64,000 bases of DNA from Amphirosellinia nigrospora (Eukaryota; Ascomycota; Sordariomycetes; Xylariales; Xylariaceae). Below are positions 1 through 11,777 of this stretch, one piece after another (the first letter of the stretch is position 1; every line of letters begins with the position of its first letter). The notes under the pieces are model-generated. The model searched no databases. It had not been told where the DNA came from and saw only the letters and a list, made by a program, of their open reading frames with translations. Where the stretch lies: positions 8,265,058 through 8,329,057 of the forward strand of contig SCHM01000003.1 in assembly GCA_004123355.1 (NCBI GenBank). The letters are read 5' to 3'. Both the position numbers and the translations under genes were made by a program.

Positions 1-518
1 GTGAATGCATCGGGTATACGCATCGTAGAGACAGATTGATGAAGTTGAGAATCATGATCAATTCAGCGCAGCCGAACAGGGAGCGCACGAACAGCATCAC
101 GGACGCGAAATGGAACAAGTTGTTCAGATTAAAGTGACTGCCAATGGAGCAGGCTGAAGACATTGCCGGCAAAAACTTGCGTAATGTACCTAATACAGTA
201 GACGCAACTTTAGGCCTTGGGTACATGTGAGAGCCTTGGACTATACAGCACAGAACTTCGGTCCATTTAAACCTAAACCCGTATATAGTTCGCAACCTAG
301 TTACTCTTAGATTTATGAGATTGTAATAACAGGATGTGCCTTTTCAAGGCTTAAGTACTTAGGTTCCAAGCTACATCTCCCATGACGTAACCAGCTGGGT
401 ATTAAAATCCGACCCAGACAGTTCATACTTTGTTCTTTTCACTAACAACTCAGCAAAACTTCAAATCGGGGGAGCGACTACTTGAAACTATTAATATTCC
501 ACTGTTAAAAAGGAAGAG

Positions 519-1257
519 ATGGATGAACTTCATGTCGATACTTTTGGTATGCTACGAATTGATGACCTACCCAGTAGTTCGGCAACGGCAACATCTCAAA
601 GTACCTCTGACTCATACTGCACATACCCAAAAAACCCACCCAATGCTCGAAGCATAAGGAAAAGAGATCTAATAGTCGATTAGGCCGGACATTTGGAAGT
701 TTTAATAATCGGCAAGAAAATGAGACCGAGAGCCCCGAAACCAAGAGGTCCGCATTAGAGCTTGCCGTACGTGGGACTCAAGCAGCACGATTATCACTCT
801 TATCGTCGGAAAAGGAGGACGATGTTCGCCGTATTACTCTCATGCAGAACAGCGAAGACGGAGAGAAGTTGGTCGAGGAACCCATATTGTCGATGAATCC
901 TGGCGCTGCTACCGCACCACATACTGCCGGCGTAACTACCGCTCGTGTAACTACCGCTCGTGTAATTACGACCGTAATGATAACAGTGCACACAGAACGA
1001 GTTACGATGCAAACTTCGACAGGAATTGTCGCAGCTTCTGCACTTGTCGCAGCTGTGAAGGCCGTAGCTGCCTCCAGCCTTCACGAAACATTTATGACGA
1101 TGACGACGACTACGTCATCATCGTAATTAAATTTGAACATATTCTGGCCCTGGTGAAACTTGGGTTGGCTTTAGTCACGGACTGGGCAAAACGGATCTAT
1201 CTCTGGGCTTCAATGGCCGTTGGTTTAGGCCAGTACCGGGACGACGATGTGGACTAG
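519..1257 (+). CDS. Hypothetical Arg/Cys-rich protein with acidic, hydrophobic C-terminus
   Basis: I do not recognise this protein. An ATG at 519 opens a Ser/Thr-rich frame (MDELHVDTFGML...) that closes at 683. A second frame carries an Asn/Glu-rich stretch (about 665-840). A third, without an ATG, is open from 724 to the stop at 1255-1257. The third part is rich in Cys, Arg and Tyr (CRRNYRSCNYRSCNYDRNDN), then has a run of five Asp (about 1095-1110) and a hydrophobic segment (KFEHILALVKLGLALV). The frame order is the one expected if one base is missing at each junction, the same defect seen in recognisable genes of this window, and this is why I join them. A 15-bp tandem repeat lies inside. 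Introns instead of missing bases, or chance open frames, remain possible. Confidence 0.35.
933..962 (+). repeat. 15-bp tandem repeat, two copies
   Basis: Two perfect copies of taactaccgctcgtg follow each other. In the Arg/Cys-rich frame they encode repeated NYRSC-type units, so the repeat is probably a small internal duplication in the hypothetical coding region. Confidence 0.8.
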
Positions 1258-2464
1258 ATCGTATTATTTTCAATGTTCGAGTCCGCATCAAAACTCCATT
1301 CTGTTAACTTGTACCAGAGTGCTGGCTACTTGGAGTCTGATTGTATATATTGAGATGACCGTTAGTAGCAGTTTAGAACGGCAATAGTACCACTCCATAA
1401 CCTTCTTATAATACGGCCACCTTCCGATGCATTATTGATATTAAAACAATAGAATGAACCTCACTAAGCTTGAATGGGCTTGTTATTAATTAAAGCATAG
1501 GCAATGGCGAATAATTTAACTACCGCTCTTGTATAACTTAAGCATATATCAGGCGACCTGTTACTGTATACACCACTTATAACCGTTTAGCAGCCAAATT
1601 TCCTATCCACTGTTAAACAATGATAGAATTCAATGCAAATAGAATTAATTAACAGATTTAATCACTCTTGGCCGGGTTCGTTAATATTGAGGATACTCAC
1701 TTTCTCGGTTACTATCGATAACCGCAGGTGCTGCAACCCGAAGAGCTGGAGAATACATACCCGGCGTACGGGTGAACTATGCCAGGTCACCATTAACAGC
1801 CGTGTCGATGCGGCTTGCCGCACTAATCCCGGGACTATCCTATCGTGTCCGCGATGGGTTCGTCCTACTGGTAGCCGCTGCTGACATATTCCCGTTCTTT
1901 TGCCCCTGCGTTATGTGTATACCGCCGGCACTCAGGGCGGAGTAGCGGGTAAAGCATTTCAGTGCGGAATAAAATAAGAAGTGAAATTGAAAAGATATTG
2001 TCGAGTAGTTAGGGACAGTAAAGTTTAACTCAAACAGGAATTATAATATTTAAGGAGGTTATATGCTATGGCGATTGAAATATGATTCTCATCGGCTGAA
2101 GATGAATGCACAGCTGGACAGTCTTGAGTACGTATAATTCTGAATGCGCTTTGTACCTTTAACATAGACGTATTTAAATTATTTCTTGTAGTGTGGTTAT
2201 ATGACTTGTTGTCTAGACTTGCCATGGAAGATTCGTGGTTGGATAAGTGGATAAAGAGAGAAAAAAAAAAGGGAGGAATTAACGATGTAAGCAAAGCGAA
2301 AGCGTGATATTATATTAATAATTAAAATTAAACATAGTCATACAGTATAATCGAAATTTTGCTCGAGAAGTTTGTCACGACACATAACCCCAAAGGTACC
2401 CCCCTGGGCGACATTAGAAGAAAATACATCAGACCCCATATCACATAAATCCGTCCACTCTTTA
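1258..2464. other. Intergenic stretch, nothing convincing
   Basis: AT-rich sequence. Short open frames at 1633-1884 (+) and 2025-2294 (-) have no recognisable domain or credible splice partners. I see no RNA gene or repeat here. Confidence 0.5.
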
Positions 2465-3618
2465 TTAGTTGACATCCAAGTTCAACACGCAACGAGCACC
2501 ATCATTGAGACCCGGTGAGACAGGTCCCTGCGAAGCGAGGTACGGCACACCTCCTTCAATCGGGAAACCCCAGATCTGCCCGTTGGTGTTGTCGGACGCG
2601 TAGAGCGTGTCGTTGTTGATTCCGTACACTGCCCCCAAGTGTTTCCGCCGATTTTGGGGTATCGTTGAATGACCTCCCATGTCTTCGTATCGAGACTGAA
2701 GCGTACGAGGGAAGTGCCTCCCACGCTTGCGGGGTTGCGAGCGGCAGAGTACATGTAAGGGCCGCCGACGGGGATGTATGCCCAGTCGGCGATGCTCAGC
2801 CCGAGAGTGTCGGCTGTGCCGTTTGAGAGCAAAGTGCCGTAGGTTGCTGAGCCAGGTCGCAGGTCAAGCTGGTGCCAGGTGCTGCCTCCACTGCCATACC
2901 AGTAGTATCCATCGGTATCAATATCACCGACGTTAGCGCTGCTCGTATCGGAGAATGTGGTGACGACTTCGGTTGATCCATCCGACCCGATGCGGATTAA
3001 CTCGCTCTTGCCCTGTTGTCTCGCGTAGAGCAAGTTGTCCAGCGTATTGTATGCAATCGCGTTGATAGGTGTGTCATCGCCCAAGTGGTCTGCGATTTGA
3101 GTAAATTGGCCGGATGAAAGGTCCACTTGGAAAAGAGTGACATTCTGGATCAAGTAACCATACTATATGTGAAAGTTTAGAGTATGAACCTCTCGTTGAA
3201 GTGGCATATATAGAGCAGCGATGTAGAAATTGTATTCACCTTGTCACAAGTAAGGGATGGGGTGCAAGGGGCAGTCACAGTTGCGGTGGCTGTGACGGTG
3301 GTTGTCGTTGGGACTGTCGTGGTCTCGGTAACGGTGACAGTAGTAGCCGGCGCAGTAGGCGCACTGGTTGGTACGGATGAGAATGATGAGGACTCCACCA
3401 GTATACGGTGGAAGAATAGCATTGGCAGTCTGTGTTATAAGTAGACGAGGTGTATGTTGTGGGGGCTGTAGCCGTGTAGGTTGTTGTCACGACTTCAGTA
3501 ATGAGGGAGCAACATCTAATGTGACTATATTAAGAAGCCCAAGCCGAGCAGCAGTATAAGTTGCAAGCCCTTCCGAGCTCAATGCCAGGAGAGCGAAGAG
3601 TTTCAAAATAGGAGCCAT
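2465..3618 (-). CDS. Secreted DUF6923-family protein with Thr-rich stalk
   Basis: Secreted or wall-associated fungal protein of unknown biochemical role. The start at 3618 gives a signal peptide (MAPILKLFALLALSSEGLAT). A Thr/Val-rich low-complexity stalk (about 3255-3490) follows with a few Cys (TAPCTPSLTCDK). After an intron (about 3146-3240, donor gtgaat) comes a beta-propeller-like region with DUF6923 traits: NAIAYNTLDNLLYA, VGDIDTDGYYW and IADWAYIPVGGPYMYS. The frame jumps near 2637, where the coding strand reads ggggg; one more G restores the family-like ending (NNDTLYASDNTNGQIWGFPI) up to the stop at 2465. Another frame change seems to lie in the stalk around 3300-3350. The gene may be intact in the organism, with missing bases in the assembly. 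Family assignment is fairly sure; function is unknown. Confidence 0.75.
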
Positions 3619-5502
3619 GGAGTGAAATGTGGAGGCAAAGATGGTGATGCTGCTGGGACAAGATATTGTTCCATGCTGCGGACGGTGCAAGCATTTATAG
3701 ATAAATTGAATACCGACATAGTCGGTTCCTAGCATTCCTAACTCAGAGCTATAGAACTCAACTTCACCCAACTTATCGCAGGATAGACCACCGGGCTTCA
3801 CGCCCCACGACGTTGGGTGTAACGGTGAATTTCGTGCTTGTCATCTCCACCGAACCCGTTTTCGTGACGTTGATCTATGAGCAGTTGGATTCTCGCCCAT
3901 TTGGGACAGAAGCGGAGAGCCGCTCGATCAAATTTGAGGAATTGATCATCGTCAGTGAGCAGCTGGAAAGCTCTTGGCTTCTCAGCTAGGTGGATCAAAT
4001 CTCAAGCTTTCCTCTGATTGTTGCAACGTCTTTGAGAAACATTCGAGTTTCTATACAGACAACCTTGAGAATAATTTCATGTCGCTCGGTCCTATGATAT
4101 CTGCAGAGCTTTTCAAGGCCCAAGTCGATAGTCTGATGCGTATAAGATTGAGTGTTGTCAAGGTCGCCGACTGTTTGTGATTGTTACAGGCAATTCGCAG
4201 TGACGATCATCTGCAAGTTGAACTGGGTAATTATAATGGGGCAGCTGAAGTACCGGCATGCAGGCTCTCAGGCCACTTTGGGAAATTAGTCCAGCTACAA
4301 ACCGCATGTTGTCGCTGCAAGGCCCAACTAGTTCGATGATATGGCCAGCAAGCTCCAAAGATGCTGTAACGGCCATTTGGCTGAGAAGCAGTCACAATAT
4401 TCGTCTCATTGGTTCAATCCTTCGTACAACCATACTTGAGTTAGATCTCGCCCTTTTAGTTGCGGGCGTGGCTCGACAGGGCTTGGGCATGTTACCTGGG
4501 GAATATGGGGTAATCGTCACACTGCTACCTAGTACACGACTGTTAGGTTTTGGCACTAATCCCTGCCTAATTCAAGGCCCAGGTATGTTGCAGTGCATCA
4601 CGTGAATTATTCGGCTTGGTCTTGCATGTGCTTGAGGTTGCTGAGTTCAATGCGAGCAGCTGTTCTTCCACGTTTTTTTATAACTTTTTGAACAAGTATC
4701 AACTGCTACCAAGAAGGATGGTATTCAACGAATCTAGTAAATAGAGCTTCTTTTTTCCTACTCAATCTAATGAATTTCGGATACTGCTAGAGACCGAAGT
4801 TGTCAAGATGGAATTATTGGATATGGTAAGAGAATAAGACAAAAACATTTCATCTAACTATCATAATGCTATTGAGAGATAAATTGAATCAGATCCAGAC
4901 TTCTCATGATCGTCGTCATGCAGGATAAGCCCTTTATCGCTAAGTGACCCTCAACAGACCTAAATAGACCAACAATCCCACATCACTCTTGCGGCCTAGA
5001 CCTGCAAGATGTACATGAAATATCACATCTTTGAATGATTAACAATAGTCCATATGCAATTCCGAATGGCATCTAACCAGAGTTCAATTTGCCATTTGCC
5101 GATTGGCGGGGCTTTAGCTTGCACGGGAATGGGAATCTAGCTGGGAAGCCGTTAGTACCTATGCTGAGTAAGCAGTCATGTCTTTTCGCAGAGAGGCGAT
5201 GCCGAGGTTTTCCGAGGTTTCTCAGATGGGCTGGCGGTGGATAAAGGCGAAATTGAGTTCTGGTAAGTCACGCAATTGTACGCAATACTCCAAATGGTAC
5301 GCTATCGCATTGCACGGGTGGGCGTTTTGAGGTGTTTATGAGGTGCGGGGTGGCTTTTGATGGCCATAAACATACTTGGCTTTTAATAGTTTAGAACCAC
5401 CATGACATTTACGGTCAACATATAAACGAATCCCTCAGGACCCCTGTGCTATTCAGGCCGTCATCCTGTACACAATTCTCTAGTATCAGCCACATCACCA
5501 CC
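3619..5502. other. Long non-coding stretch upstream of the nitroreductase
   Basis: No recognisable gene. A 68-codon open frame on the minus strand (3798-4001, no ATG) and several short plus-strand frames (3974-4605) show no family features and no clear splice partners. The last few hundred bases are presumably the nitroreductase promoter. Confidence 0.4.
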
Positions 5503-6352
5503 ATGGCGGACGTCGATATAGCCAGTCTGATCCAAGCCCGGTACGGTAGTGCCACAGACTTCGCAGTAGCTGGCGCTGGGAATAGTACGTTAGAGACACT
5601 TCTTCAACACAGATCGGTCCGGCATTTCCTACCTGAAAAGCTACCGCCAGGAAGTCTTGAGGTCATTACCGCAGCAGCACAAAGCGCCGCTACGTCATCC
5701 AACCTACAGACATGGAGTGTGCTTGCCCTCGAGGATCCAGCGCATAAAGATAAAGCGGCCACTCTATGCGGCGACCAGGACTTCATTCGTCAGGCGCCAC
5801 TATTCCTCATATTTGCGCCGACTTAGACCGGCTGACCAAGGTTTCCGCACAACACGGACTGCGCGGTGAAGGCCTCGAGTTCACCGAGATGTTCCTGATG
5901 GCTTCGCTAGACGCCGGCCTTGCGGGCAGAATGCGACGATCGCTGCTGAGGCACTGGGGCTGGGTGCTTGCTACGTCGGGGCGGCGCGCAATAAGCCACA
6001 GGAGCTCGCAGAATTGCTCCAATTACCCCCGCGTGTCATCGCTGTGTTTGGGCTGGCTGTTGGAAGACCGGACCCCACGAAAATTACAGCGGTGAAACCG
6101 AGGTTGCCCCAGAGGGAAGTTTTACACAAGGAGACATGGCATGCAGGCGTAGGCGAACGTGGCCATGAAACTCAAAGGGAGAACCTGGCGGCCTATGATC
6201 TGACTTTGGCCAGTTTCAATGCGGGCGAGAGACGGGAAGGTGTACCTGCGTGGACGCAACGGAGTGCGCGGAGGATAGAAACGGTAGAGTCATTGCATGG
6301 CCGTCATGTGTTAAAAGATGTGTTACAACAAAAGGGGTTTAATTTACAATAG
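5503..6352 (+). CDS. NfsA-type FMN-dependent nitroreductase / NADPH oxidoreductase
   Basis: Predicted flavoenzyme that reduces nitro-compounds or quinones with NAD(P)H; cytosolic, no signal peptide. The start at 5503 sits in a good context (caccATGg); a frame opening upstream at 5446 begins with GTG, not ATG. The order matches the NfsA-like group: HRSVRHFLPEKLPPG (FMN-phosphate region), AAQSAATSSNLQTWSV, then LEFTEMFLMASLDAGLAG, then an AARNKPQELAELLQLPP-like stretch, FGLAVGRPDP, and a tail with VKPRLPQREVLHKETW. Two single missing bases break the frame, near 5815 (in a run of T) and near 5930. All parts of the family, in order and at normal total length, are present. The gene is therefore either recently inactivated or, more likely, hit by assembly deletions. 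It is not part of an evident cluster. Confidence 0.85.
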
Positions 6353-6853
6353 CCTCGGCTTCAGTTTACAAAGCTCTGGAATATAAAGATAATCGAAGAA
6401 CAGCTTGTCTCAACATCCACAACTGGGGTAATAAGTGTTTTTAAGAAGAGGGTGCGTCAACCAATTGCGAACGTTCCCACTACATTCGTAAAAGTTGCCT
6501 GAGAGCGGGACGCGCAAGTTGGTCACGCCTTCATCGTGCCCTCCTGATAGCGGCAACAAACTGGCCTCTCACGGTGTTTACAAATTCAGCCTCACTTCCC
6601 TGCACCATCTGCTCATCTATCTCACCAGAAAAAAAAAGCCAAGGGGCCACATAATCGTATCCTCCCCGCCCTGTAGACATTAGCTCCAGTAACTGTTCCG
6701 CCCTTCTGGGTTGTTAAGCCAGTCAAGATCCTCTTCTCTATCAAGGTCTATTTCTCGTCACAGAGCAGATTAGTAGGACAATCTGATAAGATTATCTAGA
6801 TCTCTGGGGATTCTTGGATGCCTTCCGGCGCTAATGCTTAGCGGCTTCCCTTT
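6353..6853. other. Intergenic, nothing seen
   Basis: About 500 bp with only short chance frames and no recognisable signal. Confidence 0.5.
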
Positions 6854-7270
6854 TCAGGGCTTGGTAGTCCTTGTTTCGTGTGATTTTGCGGGAGAACGAG
6901 CCGAATTTGGAATTAAAACTCTGGCTAAGACATCTGACACATGCCACCAGGTTCCTAAACTCTGCCACTCTAAAACCACTATAAGACGGTCATATAGAAA
7001 AAAAAAGTGAAGGTTATAGAAACAGGGGTTTATTATATTACCTCTACCTGTTGAATCCCCTCCTCTCTGGGCTTCGAAGTCTAATCTACCAGCATGATGG
7101 TCGAGGCTACTTTTATATTCTAAACCTAACAGATAATAAGACAAGCCATTTGTATCATCATTGTTCAGCAGGTCAAAGATAAAGCGTTCGTCCAATTCAT
7201 CTGCGCCTAATACGAGCGACGCATCCTCCCTGACTATCAGTCTTCTGTTGGGACTAGCATGGTTCGCCAT
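6854..7270 (-). CDS. Possible hypothetical protein (138 codons)
   Basis: An ATG-started open frame of 138 codons. The N-terminal third (RLIVREDASLVLGADELDER, then a stretch containing GLSYYLLGLEY) has a plausible protein-like composition. The rest is less convincing and includes a run of aromatic residues that could be translated intron. No domain is recognised and no neighbour suggests a role. It could be chance. Confidence 0.2.
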   Translation of the reverse strand: MANHASPNRRLIVREDASLVLGADELDERFIFDLLNNDDTNGLSYYLLGLEYKSSLDHHAGRLDFEAQRGGDSTGRGNIINPCFYNLHFFFLYDRLIVVLEWQSLGTWWHVSDVLARVLIPNSARSPAKSHETRTTKP

Positions 7271-7642
7271 TATTTCTTTAATGTCTTCCTAATAGATGCG
7301 ATCTTGCATCGACGAGTCCTAGCAACTATCTAAGGTGACGTAATCCCAGCATCTGCAGCGCAGCCCAAGAAGAGTGGCTGACAGTACAGCTGAGAACATT
7401 GGACGGTGAGGCATCTAGGCTACAATTGATAGATAAAATGGCTATTTGAAACGAGAAGTGGTCGTTTAAATAATCATCAGGATAATGATTAGCTATGTGT
7501 CATAGAGGAGGAAAACGAGTAAGTCCTAAGGTATAAATACGTCGCGGCCGGGCTGTGTGAGACATATTTTAGGTTTACTGTTCCAGAATACTAGTAACGG
7601 TGCTCTTGGATCCAAGGATTATTAAAAGATATGCCTGAAATC
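7271..7642. other. Intergenic, nothing seen
   Basis: Short spacer downstream of the AAA gene; no repeats, RNA or coding signal recognised. Confidence 0.5.
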
Positions 7643-9361
7643 CTATCTCGATGCCTTGTCTGTCTTGACTGGACCAAGTTTGATGGAAATGGTCCCATCG
7701 CTAACTTTAGCTTGATACTCCCTATTCTCCTGCAGATCCTTCAGCGTTATCTCGCGGGTCCTTTGTAGGCTTTCAATTTCATCGAGACGATCCAGGGTCG
7801 CTCGAAGATGTTCGTCAAAACCCTCTCGTTCGCATATCTCTCGCATAGCATGCTGCATGGCGACCGAATCCGCTTGGACCATGCCGTCCGAGTTGATTGT
7901 GAATATGTTCTTGTGTTCGTGTTCCTTAATCCACGCGGAATTCGTCATGATCTGTTGCGCTTCATGCATGGGTATTTGAGGCAATCTGCCGTCGTAAGTC
8001 CCGGCACTTCTCATCACCTTCTCTTTGTCGACGAGCGTCTTGGCAAGAAGCATGGCTGCTGACGACAGGTCCTGCTGTGTTTCACCGCCGGGGTCTAGGT
8101 CTTCTCCTAGTATCCAGTAGTGGCTAAGCAGCCACCGCTTTTCGCGTTCGCAGATAGCGTCGCATGCTTTGATCATATCTTCTGACTTGGCAACGCGACT
8201 TAGAAAGCTGAGACGGCCCCCGATCTTGTCATATACCTGTTCGAGAATAGAAGCCGGCACAGCTTCACTGTAATTTTCCAATCGGAAAGCCTTGAGAGCC
8301 TCGAGCGCAGTATCGCGTGGCACATCGTGCACTGTGGTGACGCGTAGCCGAGTAGCTTGCCACATGAGGCGTTCCAAGGTCCAGTAGTCGTCGCTCACGA
8401 AGATGATGGTCACGAGGTTACTCGCGGCCCAGAGCTCGCGCGCTGCTGTATCAATTCGAGTAGGTCCTGGCCGTCGGCATCATCTCGCACGAGATGTGCA
8501 CCGGTGATGATGAGCACGAGCGGTTTGCCAACTTGTTCCTTACGCTTCAATGCAATCTTCTCCATCTTATTGAAGGCACGTTCAATGTCGAGCAAAGCCG
8601 TCGTATCGCGTGGTCCTTTGAAGCTAAATAGACTCCCAATGTAGTCCTCATGAAACTCAAAGTCAAGCGCCTTGCCTAATCTCACGCGGAAGATCTCCGG
8701 GTCACCGTGAGCCTCAAGCATTGCGGTTCCCTCGCCGCCGATACGCCGCATGGCCTTTAGTAGCATCGAGGTTTTCCCAGTTCCCTTCTCGCCAGTGATT
8801 AGGTGATACTGACCTTGAATAGTACCATCCACGATACTATCGATTATAGCCTGCTCCGACCGCGGCACCCAATCGTTCTTCTCGAAGTCGGCCATGGCGA
8901 GGTCTGAATGCAGGCTTGCTAGATCGATGTGTCGACTTAGGGCTGCCATCTCTACGCTTGAATACCCAACAGCGAATGCATTCTCCATCTTTCGCAGCAC
9001 GTGCGACTTATAGTATGCATGATAGGAATATCCTGCTAACCCAAGGACTAGGATGGACCCGAATGCTGTCGCACTGCCTTCAACCAACTTGTGAAATCCT
9101 GAGCGCCAGCCTGTTCTCCCTCTCCCCTCCTCACTATTAGAGCGACCATCATGAGACGAAGATTCTTCTAATGCAGCGCTTGTCCCCGCTAACAGTATGG
9201 GATTTCGTTGCAACGACTTATCCGTCTTTCGCAGCACTATTGACCGTGCCTAAATATCCATGGTTAGTAGGCAATTTCTCACAGGTTGCTAAGATTGATT
9301 AAGTGCTTACCGCGCGTCGTCCAGATAGACGAGCAAGCTTGCTCACCGTCGGCGTCACCAT
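7643..9361 (-). CDS. Membrane-anchored AAA+ ATPase with C-terminal winged-helix type tail
   Basis: A P-loop ATPase of a fungal family annotated as 'AAA protein C-terminal winged helix domain'. Exon 1 is 9311-9361 (MVTPTVSKLARLSGRRA, Arg-rich, mitochondrial-presequence-like). A 61-nt intron (9250-9310, GTAAGC...TAG) follows, then exon 2. A transmembrane segment (GSILVLGLAGYSYHAYY) precedes the ATPase core. Walker A is GEKGTGKTS; a Walker-B-like strand is KPLVLIITGAHLV. The second half (FVSDDYWTLERLMWQATRLR onward) is the helical and winged-helix region, ending in SIKLGPVKTDKASR. One base appears missing near 8417, where coding gcgcgagctc should probably read gcgcggagctc, giving QQRAELWAASNLVTIIFV. 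The N-terminus and anchor suggest the mitochondrial inner membrane, which is inference. Its place next to the HeLo/kinase pair may be coincidental. Confidence 0.85.
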
Positions 9362-9751
9362 GACATATTTGATTTTTATCTGGGACAGTTGTCTGGTGGA
9401 GGATAAGAGATCGAATCTAGGCGACGCGTTCGCATTCACTCGTCGCTGGCAAAAACCCCTCCCGTGAAGGTTCAGTGGTCAGTGTTATCCCTGAGACTTG
9501 GTCCTGTCGCTAGGTCCACCCGCTAGACTACTAGAGGCAGTGAGACGGAAGTACGGCACGACCAACATCCTCATTGGTGAGGTGCTCTATATACCGAAAC
9601 CATGGGTAAGTAAATGTCAGGTGCTTATTAATTTGGTACAAACGCCTGATAAAAGCATTTATCAACTATTCGCTGACGAGATCGTGCAAGGTATACAACC
9701 TTAGTATAAGACGAGCCTTCGAGGTAATAAGGCCCAGTTGTTTGCATCCAT
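9362..9751. other. Spacer between AAA ATPase and HeLo pseudokinase genes
   Basis: A short plus-strand frame (9498-9704) contains RRKYGTTNILIGEVLYIPKPW, which faintly recalls a LysM-like repeat. It is too short and lacks a signal peptide, so I do not call a gene. The 5' side carries the AAA gene promoter. Confidence 0.35.
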
Positions 9752-11371
9752 CTATACTGAGATTTCTAGTATAGCGCTTAATATGTGCTCCACAAACTGG
9801 ACGCCTATAATAATTCCGTCCTCATCCGTCATCCCTTTTCTCGTACCAAACGTCTCATTGTCCGGGTCCAGACACGTCAAACACATGACAACGATATTCG
9901 TGTAAATGTCTCCAACCCGTGACGGAAGCTGTTTTCTGGCTAATGCCACCAGCCGTTCCTGTATATGCTGCTGTCCAGTAAACCGTACACCTTCGAAGTC
10001 CTTATCACTGCAGCTAAACTCTAGAGCCATACTGGGTATTGGCATCGCATCACTATCGTGGTAGGATACCATACGAAAGATCGCCAAAGTCCTCTCTAAA
10101 AGGCACACGCCAAGGCTGTATATATCGTGCTGCATGATATATCGCTCATGGACAAGCATACCCTGTCTCTGGGGGTGACGGTATATATTCCGATGCCACG
10201 CTGCATCGCCATGTAGATTTGTTTGAAAGTTCTCATTACGAAACTCGGTAAACCCAACAAGGAAGCTCTGTCCCATAGACACATTGTCGCCGCCCGGAAA
10301 CACTAGAACATTCTCTGGTCGGATATTCTTGTGCACGAAGCCACACGTATGAACGTAGTGCACGGACCGAACGAGTTGCTTCGCAATTCGCATAATCGCG
10401 CTAACGCTCACGGGTTTGTGCTCCAAAAGATGATGACGAAGGTCTGGGGCGGCCGACAACCCAAAGGCGTACGATACACAACTTCAATTGCGGATAACTT
10501 GTTGGCAAAGTCGTGGTGTTTCAAAATTCCCTTGCAACGAAGGAGGCCGAATGAGTCCGGATCCACGCTCTGGAGTTTCCTTGCCAGATGTTTGACATCG
10601 ATCTTAATCTGGGAAGCTGTTCCAATTCCACAAGTTATCCGTTCGACGATCAGTAGGTCACTCGATCCAACCCTCGTCATAGCCCTAGCGGCCGTAAACG
10701 GGATGACGTGACCTGTTGCACCCTTGAGCCCATTGGCAGGAAGAGTGACGTGAAAGTCTCTTTGCTTTGCGCTGTCTAGCTTTAAGGAAGAACGGACAGC
10801 CAGCATTTTTGTCAAGGGATTTGATTCATTTTTACCGCCGACCGACTCGCTGAGCGCAGTGTCTAAGATCTTATCACTAACGAGGATCATAAGAAACCAA
10901 GTCGGATCGAACCGCTGCAGCCAAGCCTCCAGCTCAGTTATGAGTTCATTAAGACTGCTCTTGATGAGTGCGAACTTCCACTTCCGAAGGACGTCGATAG
11001 CCTTTCCTTTATTTGCAGCTTTATTCGGGCTAACAACTTCAAGTCGTGAAACGGCCTGGGCCAATTTCCCTTCAATGTCTGAAGTAAGTCGAGCTGGCTT
11101 TGCAACAAGTCATCAGCCAGTTGGTCCGATATTTTACCCAAAAACTTCAACTGCATCTCGATTTTTATCCAGAGAGACTCGACCAATACATATTTCACGT
11201 TTATCTCGTTGTCGGCATTACGGTACGTCTGGCATGTTGCTTTGATTTTGCGAACGAGCCTAAAAGATATGTTAGGTTGGGGTTTCTACTTTGGAATAGC
11301 GCCCTCGTTAGGACTGACTTAATTGAGCCTTCAACAAGGCCAACCACGGCGAGAACCAACTCAGCAGACAT
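9752..11371 (-). CDS. HeLo-like domain fused to a pseudokinase (MLKL-like layout)
   Basis: The N-terminus (MSAELVLAVVGLVEGSIK, spliced over a 59-nt intron at 11260-11318 to LVRKIKATCQTYRNADNE) is a fungal HeLo-like helical bundle. That family includes membrane-damaging domains of programmed cell death and is related to the MLKL four-helix bundle. The helices continue through about residue 150. The C-terminal half is kinase-like: a helix resembling alphaE (AKQLVRSVHYVHTCGFVH), then HKNIRPENVLVF where HRDLKPEN is expected, VGFTEF where DFG is expected, and HDIYSLGVCLLE as helix F. With HRD and DFG Asp residues both replaced it should be catalytically dead. As read it is interrupted by about two frame changes; the overall length is normal. 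It is divergently paired with the kinase-YTH gene, 406 bp apart. HeLo fold assignment is likely, effector role is inference. Confidence 0.8.
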
Positions 11372-11777
11372 ATTCTCATGACAATATGATTTCTGCCACG
11401 CAAACAACGAAGAAGATCAGAAACATCACCATGTCGGGTAGGCCTGCATACTAATGTTGAATCTACACATTCGGGGCATTGGGCTGTGTATTGCAGGGTT
11501 CCCGAGAGCTGAGACTTCTAACAAGGTTGCCTATTGGCGCATTTCAAACCCCTGTAATCGGTACGCCGCTGAGCTAGGGCAGCTTTGATCAATCACAGGC
11601 GAGCGCTGGATCGCTTCCTGGCTGGATGGTGAGGCGCTCCACTGCCCAACTAGCAGTCCGCACTTCGCTTATAGCTATATCTGTCTGGCATATCGATGCG
11701 ATCTTGCCTACTAGTCTGAATAATGTCGCACCTCACGAAAAATTGCCCAGAATTCATCCCTATCCGCGTCATCCACC
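11372..11777. promoter_or_regulatory. Shared divergent promoter region (pseudokinase / kinase-YTH)
   Basis: The 406 bp between the two start codons is the only intergenic space for both genes, so their promoters must overlap or abut. I cannot identify specific operators. The arrangement would favour co-expression. Confidence 0.5.

Noticed and set aside
842-1126. 94-codon plus-strand open frame, Thr/Val-rich
   Set aside because: Its later part overlaps the longer, more protein-like Cys/Arg-rich frame to 1257; the repetitive Thr/Val text is the same repeat read in another phase.
1633-1884. 83-codon plus-strand frame
   Set aside because: No domain, no splice partners, composition like random sequence.
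3974-4605. Series of plus-strand open frames upstream of the nitroreductase
   Set aside because: No recognisable motif and no consistent splice sites joining them.
9498-9704. Possible LysM-like fragment (KYGTTNILIGEVLYIPKPW)
   Set aside because: Only one short stretch, no signal peptide, no second repeat.
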